From UBA4742 sp963785815 (GTDB taxonomy: Bacteria > Actinomycetota > Acidimicrobiia > Acidimicrobiales > Acidimicrobilacustridaceae), in NCBI GenBank assembly GCA_963785815.1, contig CAWAWN010000002.1, positions 992,001 to 1,056,000 of the forward strand: a stretch of 64,000 nucleotides of DNA, read 5' to 3'. A program made the position numbers and the translations under genes. Below are positions 1-7,944 of this stretch, piece after piece (position 1 is the first letter of the stretch; each line of letters begins with the position of its first letter). The notes under the pieces are model-generated. The model was not told the DNA's origin and ran no database searches. It saw only the letters and a list, made by a program, of their open reading frames with translations.

Positions 1-348
1 GAGCAAAGGGGACGGCTTTCCAACCCTGTGCAGCGCCGGCTGTCCGACACCGATAGCGAGGAACTCGTGCACCGGTACCGTGCGGGTGAGTCGATCACCG
101 GACTCGCCCGCGAGCTGGGCCTTCACCGGACCACGGTGATCAACCATCTGGACCGAGCCGGCGTCGCACGGCGGCGCACGGCACGCAAGATGACCGACAA
201 GTCCGTCGCCCGCGCTGTCGCACAGTACCTGGCGGGGGCGCCGCTCACCATCGTCGCCAAGGAGTTCGGTGTCCACCCGCGCACCCTGGCCAAGGAACTC
301 CGCCGGGCAGGAACACCGCTCCGACCCCGTCCCGGCTGCGCTTGCTGA
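1..348 (+). CDS. Helix-turn-helix protein fragment, 5' end open at window edge
   Basis: The reading frame is open from the first base, and the first possible start is a GTG at 28 with no well-placed ribosome binding site. The gene therefore probably begins outside the window. The visible part holds two consecutive helix-turn-helix units: one around ESITGLARELGLHRTTVINH and one around LTIVAKEFGVHPRTLAKEL. It ends in a short basic tail, RRAGTPLRPRPGCAC. Such tandem HTH tails occur in site-specific recombinase-related and transposon-related proteins of actinobacteria (family knowledge). Assignment to a recombinase is inference because no catalytic domain is visible. It lies beside a decayed IS30 element and a lower-GC sulfatase, which fits a mobile-DNA origin. 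It could also be a stand-alone small DNA-binding protein. Confidence 0.55.
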   Translation, partial: EQRGRLSNPVQRRLSDTDSEELVHRYRAGESITGLARELGLHRTTVINHLDRAGVARRRTARKMTDKSVARAVAQYLAGAPLTIVAKEFGVHPRTLAKELRRAGTPLRPRPGCAC

Positions 349-365
349 AACCTTCCCGATGCCTT

Positions 366-2006
366 CTACTTCTGCGAGACCATTTCCGGCGGGGTGAACA
401 TGGCTCGGTCTTCCCCAATCTCCTCCGCAATCAGCGCATTGAGCTTCTGGTTCATGGCCGACAGCAAGTCTTCATCGTATCTGGGATGGGCCTGGTTGGC
501 CAAGTTGTCCATCTCCTCGGGATCCGACTGCAGGTCGTAGAGGGCGACATCGTTGTCTGCCAGAAGCTGCCGGACTGATATCGGCAGGTTGTAGTTGCCC
601 ATCCCGAAGTAGCGGACCAGCTTGTAACGGCCGTCGAAGATGCCGCGGAACAACTCGCGCGCCTCGAGGTTCGGCACGCCAATCTCATTGACGAGGCCTT
701 TGAACGCCTCCATTCCGTGATGAAACTCTTGTCCAGCGGCGGCGGCGGCAGCGTCGAACACCTTGGTCGCGTTGCGGGTAAACCATTCTGCGTCGATGGT
801 GGCGATCATGTCGTAGGTGATCAGGCTCCCCTTGCCGGGTGTGGCACTGCTGCCACGCGGTCCGTCGGATGCGGGATCTTCCACCACGCCCGAGAGGTCA
901 TGGCCTTTCAGAAGCGGGTAGCGCTTCCGTCGTTCGTCCTCCGACAGGCCGGCAAACGCCAGGATCGTGGGCACCAAATCGAGGTGCGATCCAACCGCAT
1001 CCGACCTGTTTGCGCCGTGGTGGCGCGGAACGGCGATCACCAGCGGCACATTGACGGATTCCTGGAACGCCACGCTGCCCTTCTGGCGCAGGTGATGGGC
1101 GCCACCCTGCTCGCCGTGATCCGAGGTGAAGATGACAATCGTGTTGTCCGCCTGACCGCTTGCTTCCAGCGCATCCAACACCGCTCCGATGTGTCGATCA
1201 ACGTCGAGAATGCAGTTGAGGTAGTAGTTGACGTGGTTGTGCCACATGTCCCGGCGATCCATCGGTATCCGGCCGTAGTACATGTCGCACAGGCGCTTGT
1301 AGTCGCGGACTGCCGGCGGCTGCCCCTCCAGGTCGTCGAAGAAGGAGGCCGGCAAGGTCGTCTGCCATTCCTGATGGTAGAGCGGCGTATCGGGCGCACC
1401 GAAGATCGGGAACAGTCCCTTGACCTGCACCATCTCTTCCGCGTCGGTGTCGAAGAACATCACATCGTGCGGGTTGACGAAGTTCACGGTCATGAACCAA
1501 GGTTTGGCGGCGACGACTTCGGAAGCGCGCTTCGCCAGCCAGTCGACGGCCTCATCCGCAATCTTCGGATCTTTTAGAGCCCCATCCATCGGCCCGCCGA
1601 TCACATCGCCGAAATTCTGGTACTCGGAGAAGCCGTAGGGCTCCATCGCTTCGTGGGTCCCCTCCGCTGGGAACTCCGAGAGGTGCCACTTGCCTTTGTA
1701 GACGGTGTGGTAGCCCAAATCGCGCAGCATGTGGCCGATGGTGGGCAAGGTCTTCGGATCGGCCTTCATGTCGTCGATCCAGGCGAAATTGGTGTTGTCG
1801 AACATGCGGGTGTGTGGTGTGTGCTGCCCGGTGTACATCACCGAGCGGGAAGGCGTGCACACGGTGGTGGTGCAGTGGTGGTGGTTGAACGAGACACCCC
1901 GGGCGCGAATGCGGTCCCTGCTGGGCAGGGCGAAATCCTCTGGCATGGACTGGTGTGCATATTCCTGATCGCTCACGATCAACAGAATGTTGGGTTGCGT
2001 GGTCAT
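366..2006 (-). CDS. Sulfatase (formylglycine-dependent, S1 type)
   Basis: This predicted sulfate ester hydrolase of about 546 residues belongs to the alkaline-phosphatase-like superfamily. Near the N-terminus are the metal-binding segment ILLIVSDQ and the sulfatase signature VCTPSRS. Cys50 of the CxPSR motif would be oxidised to formylglycine by a separate maturase, which is not in the window. Further landmarks are KGKWHLSEFP, TVNFVNPHDVMF and TSDHGEQGG, the last carrying the second metal-binding Asp-His. The start was placed at the ATG at 2006, which begins MTTQPN just before the conserved core; the frame stays open upstream only through transposase debris. No signal peptide is evident, so it may act in the cytoplasm on a small sulfate ester such as an alkyl or choline sulfate (inference). 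Base composition is clearly lower in GC than the neighbours: 52% in a line I counted, against 75% in a line of the phosphatase at 4.4 kb. This suggests horizontal acquisition. Confidence 0.88.
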   Translation of the reverse strand: MTTQPNILLIVSDQEYAHQSMPEDFALPSRDRIRARGVSFNHHHCTTTVCTPSRSVMYTGQHTPHTRMFDNTNFAWIDDMKADPKTLPTIGHMLRDLGYHTVYKGKWHLSEFPAEGTHEAMEPYGFSEYQNFGDVIGGPMDGALKDPKIADEAVDWLAKRASEVVAAKPWFMTVNFVNPHDVMFFDTDAEEMVQVKGLFPIFGAPDTPLYHQEWQTTLPASFFDDLEGQPPAVRDYKRLCDMYYGRIPMDRRDMWHNHVNYYLNCILDVDRHIGAVLDALEASGQADNTIVIFTSDHGEQGGAHHLRQKGSVAFQESVNVPLVIAVPRHHGANRSDAVGSHLDLVPTILAFAGLSEDERRKRYPLLKGHDLSGVVEDPASDGPRGSSATPGKGSLITYDMIATIDAEWFTRNATKVFDAAAAAAGQEFHHGMEAFKGLVNEIGVPNLEARELFRGIFDGRYKLVRYFGMGNYNLPISVRQLLADNDVALYDLQSDPEEMDNLANQAHPRYDEDLLSAMNQKLNALIAEEIGEDRAMFTPPEMVSQK

Positions 2007-2040
2007 GATTTCATGCTCCTGGTGAGATGAGGGGCGAGTG

Positions 2041-2400
2041 CGAGCGATCAGTGCAACCGCGTGATCGTAGACGTCGTGGGCGCTTGACCAGCCGAGCGCT
2101 CGGCGGGGCATGGTGTTGAGGCGGTTGGCGACGACGCGGAGGTCGCCGACGCTGAATTTGTTGAGATCGGTGCACTTGCCCACGTGGCGGTGACGCAGAC
2201 CGTGTCGGCGCCGTGACCGTGGCGCTGCGGCGCGAGCCACACCTGGCAGCTGGCCGGTCGATCGTCTCGTGCGACGCGGTGCCTTGCGGGCCCACACCCC
2301 TCGGCCAAGCGCGACGGCGATCGTGATGGGCGAGTCGAGCTTCCGGAGACGGTCCTCGACGTGGTGTGCCAAGCCGGGCTGATCGCACACGACATGAAGT
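2041..2400 (-). pseudogene. Decayed IS30-family transposase remnant
   Basis: Pieces of an IS30-type transposase lie in two reading frames of the minus strand. One frame gives VEDRLRKLDSPITIAVALGR (N-terminal target-selection region) and, further on, GKCTDLNKFSVGDLRVVANR followed by RALGW. The latter is the typical C-terminal end, usually seen as TDLS...ELN.RPR..LGW. Between them a different frame carries TASHETIDR, matching the conserved SHETIY block. The DDE catalytic core is missing, so the element has suffered deletion and frameshift and cannot be active. No terminal inverted repeats were recognised. The remnant sits directly upstream of the sulfatase and next to the 3' end of the tRNA-Ala gene. 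It marks a recombination-prone boundary. Confidence 0.7.
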
Positions 2401-2527
2401 CAGGCGCGGGCAGCCAGGGGACCGGCGACCCGCGGCATCGGGTTTGAAAGCGAAGAGGAAGGTGCCTGAGCGACCGGACACGCGATCTGCACCCTGACCA
2501 GGGCGAACGGTATGAATCGGAAACGAG

Positions 2528-2601
2528 TGGAGCTGATGGGACTCGAACCCACGACCCCCTGCTTGCAAAGCAGGTGCTCTAGCCAACTGAGCTACAGCCC
2601 C
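2528..2601 (-). tRNA. tRNA-Ala(TGC)
   Basis: The minus strand folds into a standard 74-nt cloverleaf. The acceptor stem GGGGCTG pairs with CAGCTCC, with discriminator A at 2528. The D-arm region is GCTCAGTTGGCTAGAGC. The anticodon arm has loop CTTTGCAAG with anticodon TGC (alanine). The T-arm contains the invariant GGGTTCGAGTCCC. CCA is not encoded. The 3' end faces the low-GC sulfatase and transposase patch, the usual side for integration of mobile DNA into tRNA genes. Confidence 0.96.
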
Positions 2602-2704
2602 GGGGATCGGGCCACCGACACGGTCGCGGGCGATCCGGGAGGGCCATCGTAGTGGCGTGTCGAGCCCGCCCGGCCGCCTCGACCTCGCGAGCAGGCCGTC
2701 CCGG

Positions 2705-3574
2705 TCAGTCCAGGCCCTTGTAGCGACGACGCAGGGCGAGCCGCTCGGCCGAGGTGACCGCCGGCCGGCCCCGCAGGCGCCGCCAGCGGGTGCGCACGGC
2801 CCATCCGGCCCGCTCGGCCGACGACTGCCACGGGGGCTCGGGCCCAGTTACGAACGGGTGGTCCTGGCCGGTCGCGGCCAGCATCTCGGCCTCGGGGTCA
2901 TCCGCCGATCGGATGCGGGCCAGCCACCACGCCTGCTCCTCGCTCGGGCGTCGTCGGTACACGTCGCGCCGGCGCGCCGCGCTCAACTTCAGGCTGGTCA
3001 GGCGATCGACGTGCACCGGAGCTGACTCCCCAGCGATCCGACGCCACAGATCCGCGTCGGGATCCCCCGGCGCGTCCGGGCTGGGCGCCAGCCACCCGCC
3101 CACCCGATCGACCACGTCGGCGCGGTGCACGACGGTGGTCGGCGGGATGACCATCCCCGGCTGGTAACGCCAGCCCTCGTCGGGGAAGACGCGGGGTGGG
3201 AGCTGGGGATCCACGTAGAGCACGGAGCCGTGGACCATCACCGCCGAGCGTCGGTCCAGCTCGCCGACCAGCACCTCGAGGTGGTGGGGGAGCCACAGGT
3301 CGTCGTGGCCCAGGTAGGCGATCAGATCCCCCGTCGCCCGCTCCAGACCCGCGTTGTTCGGCCCCGACTGGTGGCCGGCGTTGGCCGCCAGGTTGTGCCA
3401 GTGCACCCGCGGGTCCGCCACCGCGGCGACGACCTGATCGGACTCGTCGGTGCAGCCGTCGCCCACCACCCACAGCTCGAAGTCCTCGAAGCGCTGGTCG
3501 AGCACGCTGGCGATGCTGCACGCCAGCACGGGCGCCCAGTTGTAGGTGGCGGTGATGACGGTGACCCGAGGCAT
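2705..3574 (-). CDS. Family 2 glycosyltransferase
   Basis: A 289-residue GT-A fold glycosyltransferase that would transfer a sugar from a nucleotide-sugar to a cell-surface acceptor. It opens with the typical GT2 strand and turn PRVTVITATYNWAPVLACSI. The nucleotide-binding segment LWVVGDGCTDES and the metal-binding LGHDDLWLPHH (DxD-like, about residue 90) follow. No membrane segments are apparent, so it is probably cytosolic or peripherally membrane-associated. It starts at the ATG at 3574, 14 bases after the stop of the sugar epimerase-like gene. The two probably form one transcript for building a deoxysugar-containing glycan (inference). The acceptor cannot be told from sequence. The C-terminus is basic (LRRRYKGLD). 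Confidence 0.85.
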   Translation of the reverse strand: MPRVTVITATYNWAPVLACSIASVLDQRFEDFELWVVGDGCTDESDQVVAAVADPRVHWHNLAANAGHQSGPNNAGLERATGDLIAYLGHDDLWLPHHLEVLVGELDRRSAVMVHGSVLYVDPQLPPRVFPDEGWRYQPGMVIPPTTVVHRADVVDRVGGWLAPSPDAPGDPDADLWRRIAGESAPVHVDRLTSLKLSAARRRDVYRRRPSEEQAWWLARIRSADDPEAEMLAATGQDHPFVTGPEPPWQSSAERAGWAVRTRWRRLRGRPAVTSAERLALRRRYKGLD

Positions 3575-3588
3575 GGGTTCGGGTCAGC

Positions 3589-4131
3589 TCACCACCAGCG
3601 CCACGGGACGATCGTCTCGGCCTCGGGTGACTCGTAGGGCAGGTCCAGCGCGTCGGGCCCCTCGTGCTCGTACTGCGACGACGGCATGTTGATGATGTAC
3701 GCCTCGTCGATGCCGATGTTCTTCCACCCGTGGTACAGGTTGGGCGGGATCACCAGCAGCCCCGGGTTGCGCTCGCTCACCCGGAACTCGTTGACCGACC
3801 CGCAGGTGGGGGAGTCCTGGCGGCCGTCGTACACCACGATCGACACCAGCCCGCACACCACGAACAGCCGGTCGGTGGAGGCCTGGTGCAGCCCCCAGGC
3901 TCGGACCCGACCGGGCAACGTGGTGGTGATGTGCACCTGCAGCACCGGTAGATCGATCTCGGGCCAGGCGGCGCGGGCCACCTCGGCCACGGTGCCGTCC
4001 TCATGGGGCACCGGTCGGGTTGGCCGGAACCGCAGCCCGTCGATGGGGACCTGGCGCAGGTCGCCCTTGGCGTCCACCGCCGAGTGCTTCGGCACCAGGA
4101 CCTCATATCCCTCGATGTTCGGCGTGGGCAC
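3589..4131 (-). CDS. dTDP-4-dehydrorhamnose 3,5-epimerase-like cupin
   Basis: This cupin-fold protein resembles RmlC-type dTDP-4-dehydro-sugar 3,5-epimerases. These invert substituents at C3 and/or C5 of a nucleotide-linked keto-sugar. Recognisable segments are LQVHITTTLPGRVRAWGLHQ (the family usually has RG.H.H), LFVVCGLVSIVVYDGR, and LLVIPPNLYHGWKNIG, the conserved P.G..HG.. turn. The stop is secure. The frame is open up to 4278 but would then overlap the divergent phosphatase. The GTG at 4131 (VPTPNIEGYEV) gives about 180 residues, the usual family size; no strong ribosome binding site decides it. It could be a partial-function epimerase (3- or 5-only) or a ketoisomerase. It probably supplies the glycosyltransferase downstream. 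Confidence 0.78.
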   Translation of the reverse strand: MPTPNIEGYEVLVPKHSAVDAKGDLRQVPIDGLRFRPTRPVPHEDGTVAEVARAAWPEIDLPVLQVHITTTLPGRVRAWGLHQASTDRLFVVCGLVSIVVYDGRQDSPTCGSVNEFRVSERNPGLLVIPPNLYHGWKNIGIDEAYIINMPSSQYEHEGPDALDLPYESPEAETIVPWRWW

Positions 4132-4231
4132 CGGGCGAGTGTATTCGGTCGGTCCGACCCGACCGCCACCGTGGCCGTCGAGGTCCCGGATGGTTGCGGC
4201 CGCCCAATCCAACGCCCAAACTGGCCTGGCC

Positions 4232-5800
4232 ATGGCCCGCCAGCACCGCCGCCGGCGTCGCACCCGACCGCTGGGCACCCGGCTGTCGTGGTTGTTCGTC
4301 GCCTACTTCGTGGGCTTCGCGGTGATGGTGGCCCTGGCCGTGCCGGCGCTCATCCAGGCCAACGACAAGCTGGGCCGGCTCCAGAACGTCGTCGCCCCGG
4401 CCCGCCTGGCCGACCAGCAGCTCGACCAGGCCCTGGTCGACCAGGAGACCGGCGAGCGGGGTTACATCATCACCAACGACATGACCTTCCTGCGGCCGTA
4501 CCAGGCCGGCAAGAAGCAGGTCGCCACCCAGCTGGCCACCCTCCGCCGCCTCGACCTGCCCGGGCTGGGCCCCAAGCTGGCCGCCCTCGAGTCGGCCGAT
4601 CAGAACTGGCAGCTCCAGGCCGAGCGCGAGATCGCCGCCCAGAAGAGCAACCACCACGACCAGGCCGTGGCCCTGGTCTCGGGCGGCGCCGGTCGCGCCC
4701 TGTTCGCCGTCAGCCGCCAGCGTCTCAAGACGGTGGACACCCAGGTCAGCCTGGTGGCCAACTCGTTCCGCTCCAAGCTGCGCCACGCCCTCGGGCTGCT
4801 GGCCGTGGTCCTGGCTGTCAGCCTGGTCGGCCTGGTGGCCATGACCGTGACCGGGCTGGTCCTGGTGCGTCGCTGGATCGTGACCCCGCTGGGCCAGCTG
4901 GTCGACGCCGTCGGCACCGTGCGCGACGGCCAGCTCTTCCACCCCATGCCCGAGCTCGACTCCACCGAGCTGGCCGAGCTGGCCGACTCGGTGGACGCCA
5001 TGCGGGTCGAGATCCTCGACCAGCTGCGTGATGCGGTCCACTCACGCGAAGCGCTCGAGCAGCAGGGACCCATGGTGCTCCAACTGCGCGACGACCTGGC
5101 CGCCGAGGACGTCGAGATCCCGCCCGGGCTCCACGTGGTGGCCCGGGTGGAACCGGCCGAGGGATTCCTGGCCGGGGACTTCTACGACCTGCGCACCTTC
5201 GACGACGGGCGCCTGGGCGTGGTGGTGGTCGACGTCGCCGGCCACGGCGCCCGCCCCGGGGTGCTCGCGTCCCAGATCAAGCACCTGATGAGCGCGGCCT
5301 GGGCGGTCGAGCCCGACGACCCCGGCGCCGCCCTGAGTTGGATGGCGCAGCGGCTGGGCGACACCGGCGACCTGTTCGCCACGGCGGCCGTCGTCACCAT
5401 CGATCCCCGGGCCGGGCAGCTGCGGGTGGCCAACGCCGCCCATCCGGCGGTGCTGGTCACCGGCGGCGACGAGCTGGTCCGCATCGGCCCCACCGGACCG
5501 CTCATCGGTCCCTTCGAGGCGAGCTGGGCATCGGTCACCGTCGATCTGGCCCCCCACGCCATGGTCGTGGTGCACACCGACGGCCTGACCGAGGCCCGCG
5601 ACGCCCACGGCCACGAGTTCGGGCGCGACCGGTTGGAGCGGATCCTGGTGGAGCACCCCGACCCGGATGTGGCCATGGAGGCGATCGCCTCCGAGCTGGG
5701 CGCCTTCCGCGACCACCGGCTGGACGACGACCTCACCATCGCCATCGTGGCCCGCCGCCCGATCGACGGCGGAGTCCCTCCGCCAGATCCGTGCAGCTGA
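4232..5800 (+). CDS. CHASE3-HAMP-PP2C (RsbU/SpoIIE type) membrane phosphatase
   Basis: A 522-residue transmembrane Ser/Thr phosphatase. TM1 is at about residues 18-40. An extracytoplasmic CHASE3-like sensor follows (about 45-180, with the family motif QETGERGYIIT). TM2 is at about 187-213 and a HAMP linker begins at RRWIVTPLGQLVDAV. The catalytic SpoIIE/RsbU PP2C domain runs from about 285 to the end. Metal-binding residues are visible in FLAGDFYDL (Asp316), VVDVAGHGA (Asp334), HTDGLTEA and LDDDLTIAIV. Relatives dephosphorylate anti-anti-sigma factors in partner-switching pathways, but no anti-sigma kinase or STAS gene is near, so the target is unknown. The start ATG at 4232 was chosen because it directly precedes a basic segment and TM1; a longer frame upstream is an antisense shadow. 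A strong terminator follows. Confidence 0.87.
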   Translation: MARQHRRRRRTRPLGTRLSWLFVAYFVGFAVMVALAVPALIQANDKLGRLQNVVAPARLADQQLDQALVDQETGERGYIITNDMTFLRPYQAGKKQVATQLATLRRLDLPGLGPKLAALESADQNWQLQAEREIAAQKSNHHDQAVALVSGGAGRALFAVSRQRLKTVDTQVSLVANSFRSKLRHALGLLAVVLAVSLVGLVAMTVTGLVLVRRWIVTPLGQLVDAVGTVRDGQLFHPMPELDSTELAELADSVDAMRVEILDQLRDAVHSREALEQQGPMVLQLRDDLAAEDVEIPPGLHVVARVEPAEGFLAGDFYDLRTFDDGRLGVVVVDVAGHGARPGVLASQIKHLMSAAWAVEPDDPGAALSWMAQRLGDTGDLFATAAVVTIDPRAGQLRVANAAHPAVLVTGGDELVRIGPTGPLIGPFEASWASVTVDLAPHAMVVVHTDGLTEARDAHGHEFGRDRLERILVEHPDPDVAMEAIASELGAFRDHRLDDDLTIAIVARRPIDGGVPPPDPCS

Positions 5801-5910
5801 CCACCGCCTGGGTGGGGAGGTGCACAGATTCGGGGGGTCGGTCCGTCGGGCGGGCGGGGTGGGCGGGCGGGTTCGGGTGGGCGGTGTGGTGGTGGGCAGC
5901 CCGGACGCGA

Positions 5911-5943
5911 CGATGGGCCGGGATCGCGCCTCCCGGCCCATCG
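5911..5943. terminator. Intrinsic terminator-like hairpin between convergent genes
   Basis: A perfect 13-bp stem, CGATGGGCCGGGA with TCCCGGCCCATCG, encloses a 7-base loop. It is followed on the plus strand by TCTTTGG. It lies between the 3' ends of the CHASE3-PP2C gene (plus) and amtB (minus), so it could end transcription from both sides. Confidence 0.75.
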
Positions 5944-5986
5944 TCTTTGGGGGAACTGCGTCGGGACTGCCCGACCTACCTCCCGG

Positions 5987-7603
5987 TCACTCCACTTGGG
6001 CAGTCGGCTTGTGGGAGCCGACGTGGACCCCGTCGTCGCTGGGCGGCGACATGCTGGTGGAGCCGTAGCCGAACTCGACGTGGTAGGCGGTGGTGCCGTG
6101 CTCGTAGAGGTCCATGCCCTCGAGCTCGCCCTCCCGGTGCAGCCGCAGCAGGCCGGTCATGTCGATCAGCTTGAACATGATGAACGCCACCGTGAAGGTC
6201 GCCGCGCACATGCAGAAGCTGCCGATGAACTGGGCTAGCAGCTGCTTGCCGCCACCTCCGTAGAACAGCCCCTTGAAGCCGTCGGCGGTGGGCCCGAGGG
6301 GACCGGAGGCCGAGTACTGACCGGTGGCGAACAGCCCGAGGCTGAGGGTGCCCCAGATGCCGGCCAGGCCGTGGACGGGCCAGGCGCCGATGGGATCGTC
6401 GATCCGCAGGTGCTCCAGCAGGTCGACGCCCAGCACCACCACGATGCCGGCCACCAGACCGATGCACACGGCACCGAACGGGTTGACCCAGAAGCAGGGA
6501 CAGGTGATGGCCACCAGCCCGGCTAACGCACCGTTGCAGGTGATGCCCACATCCCACTTCTTGAACCTGGGGAAGACGAAGAACATGGCAGACAGACCGC
6601 CGGCGGATGCGGCCAGGGTCGTGTTCAGTGCGACCCGGGCCATGCCCCCGTAGTCGATGGCGCTGAGCGTCGAGCCCGGGTTGAACCCGTACCAGCCGAA
6701 CCACAGGATCACCGCGCCCACGGCCGCGATGGTCAGGTCGTGAGGTGGCAGAGGGCCACCGCCGTCTCGCTTGAACTTCCTTCCGATCCGTGGTCCCAGG
6801 ACCATGGCCCCGGCCAGTGACACGAACCCACCCACGGAGTGCACCACCGTCGATCCGGCGAAGTCGTGGAAGGGCAGGGGATGTGTCCAGGTGGCCAACC
6901 AGCCGCCCGGACCCCAGACCCAGTGGCCCAGGATCGGGTAGATGAAGCCCGAGACGCCGATGCTGTAGATCAGGTCGCCCACGAAGCTGGTGCGCCCGAC
7001 CATGGCACCGGAGGTGACCGTGGAGCAGGTGTCGGCGAAGGCGTACTGGAACAGCACGAAGGCGTAGAAGGCCACGCCCGTGCCCGGGTAGGTGGTCGGC
7101 GGGTTGTTCAGGAAGAACCAGGTGTGGCCGATGACGCCGTTGCCCGGTCCGAACATGAAGGCGAACCCGAACGCCCAGAACAGCAACATGCACAGGCACG
7201 TGTCGACCACGCACTCGAGCAGCACGTTGACCGTCTCACGGGAGCGGGCGAACCCGGCCTCGAGGAACATGAAGCCGGCCTGCATGAAGAACACCAGGAA
7301 GGCGGTCACCAGCACCCAGGTGGTGTTGATGGCGTTGATCTGCACCTGGTCGGTGGTCGAGATGCCCTTCGGGTTGATGACGGTGGGGTCGGTCGGCGTG
7401 GTGGCGCCGGCGTGGGCCCCGAAGAAGTGCAGGAAGGCGAAGATCAACGCGCCGACCGTGGCCAGCCCGAGCATCTTGCCGGCCAGCACGACCCAGAAGT
7501 AGCGCCGGCACTCCTTGTCCTTGATGTTGGTCTTGAACCGCTCCTTCATGGGTGGTTTCATCACCCGTGTCCGAGGGCGGTCGCTCGTGGCGAAGGTCAG
7601 CAT
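5987..7603 (-). CDS. amtB: Ammonium transporter (Amt family)
   Basis: This 538-residue Amt/MEP/Rh channel brings ammonium into the cell. It has the expected hydrophobic segments, AMFGPGNG-like motifs and pore histidines. The twin histidines lie in GSTVVHSVGGFV and WPVHGLAGIWGT. Phe-gate residues occur around FFMQAGFMFLEAGFARSRE, the family signature. It is longer than the usual 430-450 residues because of an N-terminal basic extension (ERFKTNIKDKECRRYF) before TM1 and a hydrophilic C-terminal tail ending HKPTAQVE. Its ATG overlaps the glnK stop as TAATG, so translation is coupled to that of the P-II regulator which plugs this channel in well-studied relatives. No signal peptide cleavage site is obvious. 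The function is secure. Confidence 0.95.
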   Translation of the reverse strand: MLTFATSDRPRTRVMKPPMKERFKTNIKDKECRRYFWVVLAGKMLGLATVGALIFAFLHFFGAHAGATTPTDPTVINPKGISTTDQVQINAINTTWVLVTAFLVFFMQAGFMFLEAGFARSRETVNVLLECVVDTCLCMLLFWAFGFAFMFGPGNGVIGHTWFFLNNPPTTYPGTGVAFYAFVLFQYAFADTCSTVTSGAMVGRTSFVGDLIYSIGVSGFIYPILGHWVWGPGGWLATWTHPLPFHDFAGSTVVHSVGGFVSLAGAMVLGPRIGRKFKRDGGGPLPPHDLTIAAVGAVILWFGWYGFNPGSTLSAIDYGGMARVALNTTLAASAGGLSAMFFVFPRFKKWDVGITCNGALAGLVAITCPCFWVNPFGAVCIGLVAGIVVVLGVDLLEHLRIDDPIGAWPVHGLAGIWGTLSLGLFATGQYSASGPLGPTADGFKGLFYGGGGKQLLAQFIGSFCMCAATFTVAFIMFKLIDMTGLLRLHREGELEGMDLYEHGTTAYHVEFGYGSTSMSPPSDDGVHVGSHKPTAQVE

Positions 7604-7944
7604 TACAAGGCCTCCAGGTCGCGCTCACCGGTGCGGACGCGAATGACACGATCGACGGCGGTGACCCAGATCTTTCCGTCGCCGATCTTTCCAGTACGGG
7701 CTGCTTCGGTGATCGAATCGACCACCTTGTCGACGTCCGAGGTGTCGCACAGCACCTCGACGTGCACCTTCGGAAGGAAGTCGACGGTGTACTCCGAGCC
7801 GCGGTAGCTCTCGGTGTGGCCGCCTTGGCGGCCGTACCCTCGGACCTCGGTCACTGTTATCCCTTGGATCCCGATGCCCTTGAGGGCGTCCTTCACCTCC
7901 TCCAACTTGAACGGCTTGATCACCGCTGTGACCAGATGGACCAT
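7603..7944 (-). CDS. glnK: P-II nitrogen regulatory protein
   Basis: This 113-residue trimeric signal protein senses ATP/ADP and 2-oxoglutarate and controls the AmtB channel. The sequence aligns along its length: VTAVIKPFKLEEVKDAL, then TVTEVRGYGRQGGH, then the T-loop RGSEYTVDFLPKV, then the C-terminal GKIWVTAVDRVIRVRTGE. The tyrosine in RGSEY (Tyr52 here) corresponds to the modified Tyr51, which is uridylylated in enterics and adenylylated in actinobacteria. The ATG at 7944 was chosen over a GTG one codon earlier because an AAGGAGG ribosome binding site lies at the right distance only for the ATG. It is first in the glnK-amtB operon. A regulatory region of nearly 400 bases lies upstream. Confidence 0.95.
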   Translation of the reverse strand: MVHLVTAVIKPFKLEEVKDALKGIGIQGITVTEVRGYGRQGGHTESYRGSEYTVDFLPKVHVEVLCDTSDVDKVVDSITEAARTGKIGDGKIWVTAVDRVIRVRTGERDLEAL

